37,906 bases of DNA from Burkholderiaceae bacterium (GTDB lineage: Bacteria; Pseudomonadota; Gammaproteobacteria; Burkholderiales; Burkholderiaceae_E): assembly GCA_023384005.1 (NCBI GenBank), contig JAHDXY010000002.1:20080-57985 (forward strand), given 5' to 3'. The translations under genes were made by a program, and so were the position numbers. The notes beneath the pieces are model-generated. The model had not been told where the DNA came from and searched no databases. It worked only from the letters and a program-made list of their open reading frames with translations. Within the stretch, counting starts at the first letter, position 1. The number at the start of each line of letters is the position of its first letter. Below are positions 1-8,043 of the stretch, piece after piece.

Positions 1-853
1 GCGCCGATGCGTACGTGCGCAGCGGCGCCGGTCCGCACGACCCGAGTTCGTCGGTCAGTTCGAGCGCCACTTCGTCGACGTCGCCGCGCGTGACCTGATG
101 CTGCTCGGAGAGAAAGGTGGCGAGCAGCGTGCGATCGCAAAGCGTGTTGATCCGCCTGGGCACGCCGCCCGTATGCGCGTGAATCCGTTCGAAGGCGGCG
201 GCCTCGAAGAGCGGGTCGCTGGTCCATCCCACGTGGCGCAGGCGATGCTCGACATAGGCCTGCGTCTCGGGCAGGTCGAGCGGACCGAGGTGATAAGAGG
301 CGATCACGCGCTGCTTGAGCTGGCGCATCTCGGGGCGCTGCATGATGTTGCGGAACTCCGGCTGGCCGACGAGAAAACTCTGCACCAGCGACTGGCTGCC
401 GACCTGGAAGTTCGACAGCATCCTGAGTTCCTCGACCGCGCGTGCCGTGAGGTTCTGCGCCTCGTCGACGATCAGAAGCGCCCGGCGACCGTCTGCGTGC
501 AGGTAGCGGAAGTGGTCCTCGAGGCGCGTGAGCAGCGTCGGCTTGTCCAGCTGGACTGGGTCGATCCCGAAGCCCGACGCGACCAGGCGCAGCAGGTCTT
601 CGGCGTCGACCTGGGTGCTGACGATCTGCGCAGCGCTCACCGTGTCCGACGGGACGCGGCGCAGGAGGTTGCGCACCAGCGTGGTCTTTCCGGCGCCGAC
701 TTCACCGGTGATGACGATGAAGCCTTCGCCCTGGTGCAGTCCGTACTCGAGGTAGGCCATCGCGCGCTTGTGGCCGCGCGAGCCGAAGAAGAAGTCGGGG
801 TCCGGGTTGAGCTGGAACGGCTTGCCGGACAGACCGAAGAACTGCTCGTACAC
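1..853 (-). CDS. XrtA-associated ATPase (GspA/ExeA-like), partial, 3' end beyond left edge
   Basis: An AAA-type ATPase of the subfamily found next to exosortase A/EPS genes; relatives of GspA/ExeA are thought to help assemble envelope export machinery. The visible 284 codons open with MYEQFFGLSGKPFQLNPDPD, the typical N-terminus of this family. Walker A is GEVGAGKTT (about residues 50-58) and Walker B is LLIVDEAQNL. A sensor-like region follows, with GGVPRRINTLCDRTLLATFL. The start is GTG at 853, three bases after the stop of the outer-membrane gene, so it is the last visible gene of the EPS export operon. No stop occurs before the window edge; family members often carry a variable C-terminal part, which is not visible here. 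The family assignment is confident; the exact role in EPS export is inferred from context. Confidence 0.93.
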   Translation of the reverse strand, partial: MYEQFFGLSGKPFQLNPDPDFFFGSRGHKRAMAYLEYGLHQGEGFIVITGEVGAGKTTLVRNLLRRVPSDTVSAAQIVSTQVDAEDLLRLVASGFGIDPVQLDKPTLLTRLEDHFRYLHADGRRALLIVDEAQNLTARAVEELRMLSNFQVGSQSLVQSFLVGQPEFRNIMQRPEMRQLKQRVIASYHLGPLDLPETQAYVEHRLRHVGWTSDPLFEAAAFERIHAHTGGVPRRINTLCDRTLLATFLSEQHQVTRGDVDEVALELTDELGSCGPAPLRTYASA

Positions 854-856
854 GGC

Positions 857-2464
857 TCAGAACCTCATGTCGACGGTGCCGATCAACGCGTTTTCGTCGT
901 AGCTGGAGACTCCGCCCTGGACGGCGCTTTGCACCGTGCGCCGGTAACCGATCGAGCCGGTGGTCCGGGCGTCGAAGCGGGTCGAAAGCGTCGCGTTGAG
1001 CGTGGTGAGACGCGCCGCGTCTGCGCTGGTGAGCGATTCCGTTTCACTGCTCGAGAGGCCCATCGCCACGTTCGAACGCGAGCTGAGCGGGACGCCCACG
1101 CTGAGTGAGACGCCGCGCGAGAGGAAGCGACCGAAGGACGAGGTGATCAGGGGATTGCCGGGCGTAAGGAAGAGCGTGCTGTCGAGCAGCGTTTCGCGAA
1201 CGTTGCGGTACGCGGTGAGCGCGACCGATCCGCGTGCGAGCCGGTAGCCCAGCGTCGCGCTTAGCGCGTGGCTGCGCACCAGTGCGTCGTTCACGACGCC
1301 GCTCGCGAGCACGGTGTCGTTGTTCGTGATCAGCCCCTGCGCGACGAGTTGCTGGAACACCGTGTTCAGTGCCGCGTCGTAGACGCCCCCGGTGAGCGTG
1401 GTCGAGGGGTTGTAGAGCAGGATGCCGGCGTTGTTGCTCGTGAACACGCCGCGCGAGTAGTTCAGCCCGAAGGTCCAGCGCTCGGCGCGGTGCGACAGCG
1501 CGAGCGCCGAGGACGAGCCGTAGTAGAGGTCGGCGGCGCTCGCGCGCAGCGTGGTTCTCGGGTTCGGTGCCCAGTCGAGCGACACGCCGGGCCCCCAGCC
1601 GCGCGTCTCGCCCTTCGAGTTCGCGAGTCCCTCGATGTAGCTGTGCGTGGCCGACGCTCCCAGCCGCAACTCGGGGCTGACGACGTAGTAGGCACTGAGC
1701 GACGTCGACACGCTGCTCAGGTCCAGGCCGTTGCGATACTCGCGGTTCGAGCCACGCGACAAGACCGACCAGCCCCACTTGCGGAACTGCGGCCCGCTCA
1801 CCAGCGTGAGCTGCACCTCGTCCGAACCGCGCGAGACGATGGCCGAGGTGTTCTCCGAGGTGCTCGATCGCGACAGCGAGTACTGCGCGCGATAGTCGGC
1901 GAAGGTGCCCAGTCGTCCGACGACGTAGGGGGTGAGCGTCGCGGTCGACACGCGCGAGGTGTTCAGGTCGGAGGTGATCGGATCGGCCGAGAGCACGCCG
2001 AAGGGCGAGGTGTTCACGTAGTAGGTCGACGCCGACCCCTGCACGCCGAACCAGTCTCCCACCAGCAACGCGTTGCCCGAGGCGCGCAGGTCGTGGCGCA
2101 GCGAGCTGTCGCTGTCACCGTCGGTGCTGCGGTAGAGCGCGTGCAGCGAATAGTTCAGGCTCGCCTGCGCGCGGCTCGTTCGCATCGACGCGGTGATGTG
2201 CGGCGAGACGTCGGTCTGCCAGCCGGCGCGCTCCTGCCCGGAGGGCCCGTGTCCGAGATTGTCGGAAACCGTCTGGGAAACCCGCACCCCGGGCAGAAAG
2301 GTCAGCGCCGACGCCTGTCCGCCGCCGAGTCCCGAGCCGGCGGCCGATGGCAGCGGCGCGAGTTGCGCGAATGCCGCGATCGGGGCGGCGACGCACAGCG
2401 CGCCGGCCGCGGATGCGACCCAGGACCGGGTTGCCAGCCTAGGCGCCCTTCGCAGCGCGACCAT
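857..2464 (-). CDS. PEP-CTERM/EPS-associated outer-membrane beta-barrel protein
   Basis: A 535-residue protein resembling the uncharacterised outer-membrane proteins of exosortase A loci. From the chosen ATG at 2464 it has a signal peptide (basic MVALRRAPRLATRSW, hydrophobic stretch, cleavage near AAFA-Q). Long alternating amphipathic strands follow, rich in Ser, Thr, Tyr and Arg, and it ends in DMRF, the terminal Phe typical of BAM-assembled barrels. An upstream ATG at 2512 would add 16 residues encoded antiparallel to the kinase's Gly-Tyr codons and is less likely. The chosen start overlaps the kinase gene by 26 bases, suggesting translational coupling. Its place between the kinase and the ATPase fits a role in secretion of the polysaccharide across the outer membrane. 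This function is inferred. Confidence 0.85.
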   Translation of the reverse strand: MVALRRAPRLATRSWVASAAGALCVAAPIAAFAQLAPLPSAAGSGLGGGQASALTFLPGVRVSQTVSDNLGHGPSGQERAGWQTDVSPHITASMRTSRAQASLNYSLHALYRSTDGDSDSSLRHDLRASGNALLVGDWFGVQGSASTYYVNTSPFGVLSADPITSDLNTSRVSTATLTPYVVGRLGTFADYRAQYSLSRSSTSENTSAIVSRGSDEVQLTLVSGPQFRKWGWSVLSRGSNREYRNGLDLSSVSTSLSAYYVVSPELRLGASATHSYIEGLANSKGETRGWGPGVSLDWAPNPRTTLRASAADLYYGSSSALALSHRAERWTFGLNYSRGVFTSNNAGILLYNPSTTLTGGVYDAALNTVFQQLVAQGLITNNDTVLASGVVNDALVRSHALSATLGYRLARGSVALTAYRNVRETLLDSTLFLTPGNPLITSSFGRFLSRGVSLSVGVPLSSRSNVAMGLSSSETESLTSADAARLTTLNATLSTRFDARTTGSIGYRRTVQSAVQGGVSSYDENALIGTVDMRF

Positions 2465-3395
2465 AGCCGTATCCGTATCCGCCGTATCCGCCGTACCCGT
2501 AACCATAGCCATAGCCGCCCGCTCCGATGCCCCGCGCCTTGTTCAGCACCATGCCGATCACTTCCGCAGTGCCCTCGATTGTAGCGAGCGCTTCCTGAAC
2601 GGCTGCCTTGGGCGTGCGTCCTGACTCGACGACCATCACGACCTGACCCATGTACTGGGCCAGCACCCGGGTCTCGGTGGTCGCCAGCAGCGGCGCCGAG
2701 TCGAAGATCACGATCCGGTCCGGGAAGCGCGCGCTGATCTGGTCGAGCAGGCGGTTCATCGAGGCGCTCGCGAGCAGTTCGGTGGCTTGTGCGTGCTGCC
2801 GCCCCGCGGGCAGGATCGCGAGCTTGTCGACGTCGGTCTGCAGGACGAGCTGCGCGACATCGAGGTTGCCGTCGATCAGCCAGTCCATCAGCCCGGCCTG
2901 CGCTTCGAAGCCCAACTCGTCCGGAATCGTCGGACGCGCGACGTCCGCGTCCACCAGCAGCACCTTCTGGTCGCGCTCGGCGGCGATCGACAGCGCCAGG
3001 TTGATCGCGACGAAGCTCTTGCCTTCGCCGGGAAACGCGCTGGTGACCATCACCCGCTTGCCGTTCTTGACCTGCGTCACACCCTTGCCGAACGCGTTGG
3101 CGAGCAGCGGGCGCTTGATGACCCTGAACTCCTGAGAGATGTGGTTCTGTTCGCCCGTAGGCATGACGAATCCGCGCGCGCGCAGCGGTTCGGTCTGGAC
3201 GTGGACCGTGCGACTCGTCGGCAGTGAGTCGCGCAGCGGCTGGCTCGCCGATGCCGCGGCGCGTTCGACGAAGGACTCGATCGTCGAGGGCTTCTCCGGG
3301 GAGGCCTCGGGCAGCGGGCGCGGTTTGGGCGCCTGCGGCGTCTCGCCCGGTTCGCCTCCAGAGAGGCGGTTGACTGCACGTTCGATCAGACTCAT
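2439..3395 (-). CDS. Exopolysaccharide tyrosine autokinase, XrtA/PEP-CTERM locus type (CpsD/CapB-like)
   Basis: A 318-residue bacterial tyrosine kinase. It works with a Wzz-type partner to control polymer length and export through cycles of autophosphorylation. Walker A is SAFPGEGKS (about residues 119-127), the A' motif is VLLVDADVARP (about 145-155), and Walker B-like IVIFDSAPLL follows. The C-terminus is an extreme Tyr cluster: eight Tyr alternate with Gly between about residues 295 and 311, then RAAKGA. The first ~90 residues are Pro/Ala-rich linker with no transmembrane segment, so the kinase is cytoplasmic and separate from its membrane activator, which is encoded just upstream (stop of that gene 12 bases before this ATG). 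The family is clear; the Tyr tail as phosphoacceptor follows from known BY-kinases. Confidence 0.95.
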   Translation of the reverse strand: MSLIERAVNRLSGGEPGETPQAPKPRPLPEASPEKPSTIESFVERAAASASQPLRDSLPTSRTVHVQTEPLRARGFVMPTGEQNHISQEFRVIKRPLLANAFGKGVTQVKNGKRVMVTSAFPGEGKSFVAINLALSIAAERDQKVLLVDADVARPTIPDELGFEAQAGLMDWLIDGNLDVAQLVLQTDVDKLAILPAGRQHAQATELLASASMNRLLDQISARFPDRIVIFDSAPLLATTETRVLAQYMGQVVMVVESGRTPKAAVQEALATIEGTAEVIGMVLNKARGIGAGGYGYGYGYGGYGGYGYGYGRAAKGA

Positions 3396-3407
3396 TGAGG
3401 CACTCCG

Positions 3408-5039
3408 CTATTTCACGAGCTGGCGAAGCCAGGCCCAACTCAACAAGGCCGCGAATAGCCCCAGGTACAGCAGCGCCGAGGCGGAGAAGGCGATCACTCC
3501 TCGGCGCGTGCGCGCGCGGCCGGCTGCGTCCGAGACCCAGGACACCGCGCCGAGGATCGGCATTCCGGTGGCCAGGCGAAGACCGCGCAGGTCGAAGAAG
3601 GTCGGCTTGACCTGGTCGCGCAGGAACGCCACCGCGACGCCCGCGCTCAGCGAAAGCGCGAGCACTCCGGCGAGCAGCGCCGAGCGGTTCGGAAACACCG
3701 GCTGGCCCGAGACCCGCGGCGGATCGATCACCCTGAATTCCGCGACACCCGCGCTGGCTTCCATCTCGCCCGAGAGCTGGACCGACTCCCTGCGTGAAAC
3801 GAGCTGGTCGTAGTTGCGCTTCGTCACGTCGTAGTCGCGCGTGAGCTGGGTCAACTCGGCCTCGAGCCTGGGAACGTTCGCGGCGTTGGCGCGAAGCTGC
3901 ACGATGCGCGATTCGTACTCGCGCACTCGCGCCCGATTCGAGGCGACGCGCGCCTCGGTCTCGGCGAGCGAGACGCGCAACTGGTTGTACACGGGGTTTT
4001 GCACCATCCCGGCTTCGCGTTTTGGTGCCTCGGGCGTCGCGGCCTTCGCCGCGGCGGCCTTCGCAGCCTCGAGGCGCCTGTCTTCGGCCTTGCGCTCGGC
4101 GTCGCGCGCAAGCTCGAGCTGATCGAGCACGCGCTTGGTTCCGATCACGTCGGGGTGCTGGTCGGTGAAGCGCAGCTTGAGCTCATCGAGGCGGCGGCGC
4201 TGCGCCTCGATGCGGTCGTCGTATTCGGAGCGGCGCTGGGTGGCCGCCACCGGACCGGTGCTGCCAAGGATCGGGAACTCGAAGAGCGCGCGATCGCCCG
4301 GAACCTGCTGCGGCTCGAGCGAGAGCTGCTTCTTCAGCTCGTCGCGGGCGTATTCGCTTTGCGAGAGTTCCATCCGCGCCGAAGCGAGCTGGCCCTGCAG
4401 GTCGCCCGTGCGCGCGATCGCCTCCTGCCCGAGATTGGTCATCTGCGTGATGTTGCGTATCTTGAACTGCTTGAGCGAATCCTCGGCTTCGACGAGGCGC
4501 TGCTCGTAGATCTTGATCTGCTCGTCGATGAACTTGCGCGCCTGATCGGAATCGCGGCGCTTGTCGCCCAGGTTGGACTCGACGAAGATCGACAGGAACG
4601 ACTGCACGATCTTGCGGGCCTGCTCGGGTTGCGAGCTGCGATATCCGATCGAGTACAGGTTCATGCCCCCGGCGGCGCTGAACCTGATCTCCTTCATCAG
4701 CGCGTCGACGATCGCGTCGCGCTCCTGCGGCGTCTTCGCCTTCAGGTCGAAGTCGGCCATGCGAACCACGCGCTCGACGTTCGGACGGCTGACGAGCGTG
4801 CGGCTCATCATCGATATCTGCTGCTCGACGTTCGGCTGGATCGCCAGGCCGCTCATCAAGGGCTTGAGGATCGACTGTGTGTCGACGTAGACGCGCGCCG
4901 AGGCCTCGTACTGGTTCGGGATGTTCCAAACCGCGACCGTCCCGGCGGCGCCCACGAGCACCGCGGTGACGAGTCCCCACCAGCGGTACATCCAGATGCC
5001 GCGCAAGGTGGAGCGGATGAGTTCGAGGACTTCCTGCAT
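3408..5039 (-). CDS. EPS chain-length determinant, Wzz/GNVR family, XrtA type
   Basis: A 543-residue polysaccharide co-polymerase that would set polymer length in the inner membrane and activate the downstream kinase. An N-terminal membrane segment lies near residues 20-40 (WWGLVTAVLVGAAGTVAVW). It is followed by the Wzz motif region (YEASARVYVDTQSILKP) and a long periplasmic coiled coil rich in Arg, Glu and Lys. A GNVR-like segment (about RVIDPPRVSGQPVFPNRSAL) precedes a second membrane helix, and another hydrophobic helix closes the protein (ALLYLGLFAALLSWAWL). Unlike single-chain BY-kinases there is no kinase domain attached; that is the next gene. ATG at 5039 is the first start, 40 bases downstream of the Wza-like gene. 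The length matches the PEP-CTERM chain-length family. Confidence 0.94.
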   Translation of the reverse strand: MQEVLELIRSTLRGIWMYRWWGLVTAVLVGAAGTVAVWNIPNQYEASARVYVDTQSILKPLMSGLAIQPNVEQQISMMSRTLVSRPNVERVVRMADFDLKAKTPQERDAIVDALMKEIRFSAAGGMNLYSIGYRSSQPEQARKIVQSFLSIFVESNLGDKRRDSDQARKFIDEQIKIYEQRLVEAEDSLKQFKIRNITQMTNLGQEAIARTGDLQGQLASARMELSQSEYARDELKKQLSLEPQQVPGDRALFEFPILGSTGPVAATQRRSEYDDRIEAQRRRLDELKLRFTDQHPDVIGTKRVLDQLELARDAERKAEDRRLEAAKAAAAKAATPEAPKREAGMVQNPVYNQLRVSLAETEARVASNRARVREYESRIVQLRANAANVPRLEAELTQLTRDYDVTKRNYDQLVSRRESVQLSGEMEASAGVAEFRVIDPPRVSGQPVFPNRSALLAGVLALSLSAGVAVAFLRDQVKPTFFDLRGLRLATGMPILGAVSWVSDAAGRARTRRGVIAFSASALLYLGLFAALLSWAWLRQLVK

Positions 5040-5079
5040 ACGCTTGTCTCCGGGTCTGACTCGAGCCTGTTCGCCGACG

Positions 5080-5682
5080 TCAGAAGTAGCTCTCGGGAAT
5101 GATCATGATGTCGCCCGGACGCAAGTCGACGTTGGCGCTGACGTCACCGCGCTTGAGCAGGTCGCGCAGCCGCAGGTTGTATTCCTTGTTCCCTTCGGCG
5201 GCGCGCACCAGCACGGCGCGATTGCCCGCGGCGAACTCGGTGATCCCGCCGACGGCGATCATCGCGTCGAGCACCGTCATGTTCTGCCGGTACGGCAAGG
5301 CGGCAGGCCGCGCGGCCGCGCCGACGATGCGCACCTGTTCGCTGGTCGGACCGACGAACGAGGTGACGATCACGGTCACGACCGGATCCTGGATGTACTT
5401 CTTCAACTGCGTCTCGATCTCGCGCGCGAGAGCGGTCGGGTTCTTCCCGATCGCGACGAGGTCCTCGATCAGCGGCGCGGTGACCTTGCCGTCCGGACGC
5501 ACCGGCACCGACGCGGACAACTCCGGATTGCGCCAGACCTGGATGTTCAACGAATCGCCGGGCCCGATCACGTACTTGTAGTCCGGGACTGCGGCCTTTT
5601 GCGGCGCGGGCGGCTGGTCGCCGGTTGACGCGCAACCGGCCAGCGCGAGCAAGGCGGCAAGCACGACGGCATAGCGTTTCAT
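5080..5682 (-). CDS. Wza-like polysaccharide export lipoprotein
   Basis: A 200-residue outer-membrane export lipoprotein. The start ATG at 5682 is preceded by AGGAG at a spacing of seven bases. It gives a clean type II signal peptide with lipobox LAGC (MKRYAVVLAALLALAGC, Cys17). The polysaccharide export domain starts at YKYVIGPGDSLNIQVWRNPE, followed by one SLBB-type ligand-binding domain (VRIVGAAARPAALPYRQNMTVLDAM) and the C-terminal RPGDIMIIPESYF. It is shorter than Wza, as is usual for the PEP-CTERM export subfamily, which lacks most of the C-terminal membrane helix part. It is the promoter-proximal gene of the minus-strand EPS export operon. An upstream in-frame ATG at 5712 is possible but would spoil the signal peptide. 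Confidence 0.94.
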   Translation of the reverse strand: MKRYAVVLAALLALAGCASTGDQPPAPQKAAVPDYKYVIGPGDSLNIQVWRNPELSASVPVRPDGKVTAPLIEDLVAIGKNPTALAREIETQLKKYIQDPVVTVIVTSFVGPTSEQVRIVGAAARPAALPYRQNMTVLDAMIAVGGITEFAAGNRAVLVRAAEGNKEYNLRLRDLLKRGDVSANVDLRPGDIMIIPESYF

Positions 5683-5698
5683 CTGCACTCTCCTGAAC

Positions 5699-5722
5699 AT
5701 GGCTGAAAACATGGCTGAAAAA
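5699..5722. repeat. 12-bp tandem duplication upstream of the Wza-like gene
   Basis: Two adjacent copies of ATGGCTGAAAAC, the second ending in A instead of C, lie immediately 5' of the ribosome binding site of the Wza-like gene, in its leader. On the sense strand this reads as two copies of GTTTTCAGCCAT. It may be a simple slippage duplication. Confidence 0.7.
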
Positions 5723-5752
5723 CGAGTAGAACCAGCCTGTTAGCTTACTGCC

Positions 5753-5769
5753 TTGAGGCAACTCCTCAA
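5753..5769. promoter_or_regulatory. Inverted repeat in the EPS export operon leader/promoter region
   Basis: TTGAGG and CCTCAA form perfect six-base arms separated by five bases (CAACT). The repeat sits about 70-90 bases upstream of the Wza-like start codon, in the 267-base gap between that gene and the protease gene. It could be an operator. No convincing sigma-54 element was found in this gap, and the sigma-70 matches around it are weak. Confidence 0.4.
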
Positions 5770-5949
5770 AGGTAAGCGGGAATCGCGGCCGCGCTTCCGA
5801 CCGTACGTCGGATTCACCTGCAATGATGCTTCAGGCGCAACAGCCACCGCGAGGAAGTATTTCACCGCGGGGCCGCGCGATGCGCCCACGAGCGGGAACT
5901 GGTGCCGCCAAGCCTCACCCGTTTGGGTGGATCGTGGGTGGATCGCGGC

Positions 5950-6771
5950 TCAACGAAGCGGAAGAAGCGGCAGCAGGTATCGAACCGGGATCGCGTAGCT
6001 GATCCCGGACGGGTACTGGATCGCGCTTTCGCGGTTGCCCTTGGCCAGGCCGAGATTGACGACACCGACCACGCGCCCGGTGCCGGTGTCGATCACCGGA
6101 CCGCCGCTGTTGCCCGGGAAGGTGGTCGCGTCGAGTTGCAGCAGCGTGATCGGGTCGCCGCGCATGACCGTCAACTGGCTCGCCTTGAGCGCGGACGAGG
6201 TCGACGCCGGGCTGATCATCGGGGTGATCGCTGCGATGATGCCACGGTGCACGGCCGGGAACAGGCCGAGCGCGCCGCCGATCGGGAAACCGAGTAGCAG
6301 CACTTCGTTGCCTTCTTGCGCCTCGTCGACGCCGGCGATCGCGAGTGCGGGCATGGCGGGGCCGCTCGATTCGAGCACCGCGAGATCTGCGTCGCGATTG
6401 ATCGTCTGCGGCCTGGCTTCGTACACCCGGCTTTGCTGCCCGAGCGGAATCGCGATCGCGAGCACCTCGTTGCGGGCCGGATCGAGAATCGGCAGCACGT
6501 GCGCGCTGGTCACGATCTGGCGCCCGTTTCCGGCCACGAACCCCGAACCCGCGAAACGGAACTGCGGGTTCTGCAGTCGCGAGAACGTGCCGATCGCGAC
6601 GATCGACGGCTTGGCCGAGGCGACCACCGCAGCCGCGTCGGCGCCATGCGATGGGCGCAGCGCAACGATCGACGCCGCGATCAGCAAGGCCGTGGGCATG
6701 CGACCAAGCCAGCCGGGGCGCGAGTCCCGGGGCTTGGCCGTGGCCGTGGACGCTTCCCGAGCCCGAGTCAC
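5950..6771 (-). CDS. Secreted trypsin-like (S1C/DegP-type) serine protease
   Basis: A 273-residue serine peptidase domain protein of the HtrA-like fold without a PDZ domain. With the start at GTG 6771 the triad is His91 (VTSAHVL), Asp129 (RDADLAVL) and Ser222 (TFPGNSGGP). Basic residues up to Arg24, then a hydrophobic run (MPTALLIAASIVAL) and an alanine-rich cleavage region (SHGADA), indicate export to the periplasm. GTG 6771 overlaps the upstream transglycosylase stop as GTGA, favouring coupling. An ATG at 6699 is the alternative, but it would leave a signal peptide without basic residues. The substrate is unknown. It is transcribed as the second gene of a pair and reads towards the EPS export operon, with about 270 bases between. 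Confidence 0.82.
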   Translation of the reverse strand: MTRAREASTATAKPRDSRPGWLGRMPTALLIAASIVALRPSHGADAAAVVASAKPSIVAIGTFSRLQNPQFRFAGSGFVAGNGRQIVTSAHVLPILDPARNEVLAIAIPLGQQSRVYEARPQTINRDADLAVLESSGPAMPALAIAGVDEAQEGNEVLLLGFPIGGALGLFPAVHRGIIAAITPMISPASTSSALKASQLTVMRGDPITLLQLDATTFPGNSGGPVIDTGTGRVVGVVNLGLAKGNRESAIQYPSGISYAIPVRYLLPLLPLR

Positions 6772-7910
6772 TGCGCGCGCGTCGCGTTGCCCGCGCCCGC
6801 GATGCGTTTGGGCCCGGTGGGCGGATTGTCCGCCGCGATGCGTGGATCGAATGCGTGCCGGTCGAAGGGGTACATCGCGCGGATGCGCTGGACGTAAGCG
6901 AGCGTTTCGGAAAAGGGCGGCACGCCGCGATAGCGATCGACCGCTCCCTCGCCTGCGTTGTACGCGGCGAGCGTGAGCACGACGTCGCCCCTGAAGTAGG
7001 ACAACAGCCAGCGCAGGTAGCTCATCCCGCCGCGCAGGTTCTCGGCTGGATTCCAGACGTCCCTGACCGCGAAGCGCTCGGCCGTTTCCGGAATCAGCTG
7101 CATCAGTCCCTGCGCGTTCTTCGGCGAGCGGGCACGCGCGTCGAATCCGGACTCGACCCGGATCAGCGCGAACACCAGCCGGGGGTCGAGCCGGAACTCT
7201 CGCGCCATTTCCACGACGAGCGCCACGTGCCGCCTGATCTCGGCCGAGGTGCTCGCAGGGCGGAACTGCGCCGGGTTCTCGAATACCGGCGTGGGCCCGT
7301 AGTTCGCGACCGCTTCGGCGGGTGCCCGGCGCTCGGCGAGCACCTGCTCGAGCACCGGGTCTTCGGCCACGATGCTTGGCGGCGTCATGCAGCGCGGCAA
7401 CCTGTCTTCGGGGCCGCGGATCGATTGCGCGAGGCGTGCACCGAGTTCGCTGCCGAGTTCGCCGGCACGGCGAAACAACGCGTGCGCGGACGAGTCGTCG
7501 CGCGCGACGCCGCGTCCGTTCGCGTACATCCACCCCAGCCGAAGGAGCGCATCGACGTGATCGAGCCGCGCCGCCGCGCAGTACAGCGCGTGGGCGCGAA
7601 CGAAATCGCGCTCGACGCCTTCGGCGTGCTCGAGCCGCACGCCGCGGTCGATCAGAATCTGCGCACGCTGCGCGCGCTCCAGAGCGAGCACGATGTGGTT
7701 CTCGTAGCCGGGAGCCGTGCCCGGAACGCTGACACCGGGCGCCTCGAGCACGCTGGTCGCGGTCGAGGCCGCGTGCGAACGTTCGACGGCGCTGCCCGCC
7801 TGCCCGGACGCGGCGGCCGACATGCACGACAGCGCGAGCGCGAACGTCGCGAGCGCGCGACTCGCGACTGGCGACGGTCGATCGGCAGCAGCCGTCGGGC
7901 GGGACATCAT
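6768..7910 (-). CDS. Lytic transglycosylase with Sel1-like repeats (SLT domain)
   Basis: A 380-residue peptidoglycan-cleaving protein. An N-terminal hydrophobic segment (ASRALATFALALSCMSAAASG) acts as signal peptide. Sel1/TPR-like repeats lie around residues 75-165 (AHALYCAAARLDHVDALLRLGWMYANGRGV). The SLT domain follows from about residue 225, with catalytic Glu253 in IRVESGFD, then NAQGLMQLIPETA, and AYNAGEGAVDRY. The C-terminal tail is low-complexity. The gene is divergent from tviB and its stop overlaps the protease start by four bases. It may open the cell wall for envelope-spanning export machinery, a role often proposed for transglycosylases near secretion loci; that is inference. It differs from Slt70 in its small size. 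Confidence 0.9.
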   Translation of the reverse strand: MMSRPTAAADRPSPVASRALATFALALSCMSAAASGQAGSAVERSHAASTATSVLEAPGVSVPGTAPGYENHIVLALERAQRAQILIDRGVRLEHAEGVERDFVRAHALYCAAARLDHVDALLRLGWMYANGRGVARDDSSAHALFRRAGELGSELGARLAQSIRGPEDRLPRCMTPPSIVAEDPVLEQVLAERRAPAEAVANYGPTPVFENPAQFRPASTSAEIRRHVALVVEMAREFRLDPRLVFALIRVESGFDARARSPKNAQGLMQLIPETAERFAVRDVWNPAENLRGGMSYLRWLLSYFRGDVVLTLAAYNAGEGAVDRYRGVPPFSETLAYVQRIRAMYPFDRHAFDPRIAADNPPTGPKRIAGAGNATRAQ

Positions 7911-8043
7911 CCTGGTGTGATCCTGTTCACGGGGTCTTCGATTGTAGACTCGTCCCGCCGTCGGTGCAGGAACAATGTCGCGCCCCGGCCGGCAGGGCCG
8001 CGGTTATCTTATCGTCGCCTCTTCGCAAAGGAACGGATCGCCC

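Noticed and set aside
7975-8043. Upstream ATG start for tviB
   Set aside because: The added residues (MSRPGRQGRGYLIVASS...) are unlike the family, whose Rossmann motif begins within four residues of ATG 8044.
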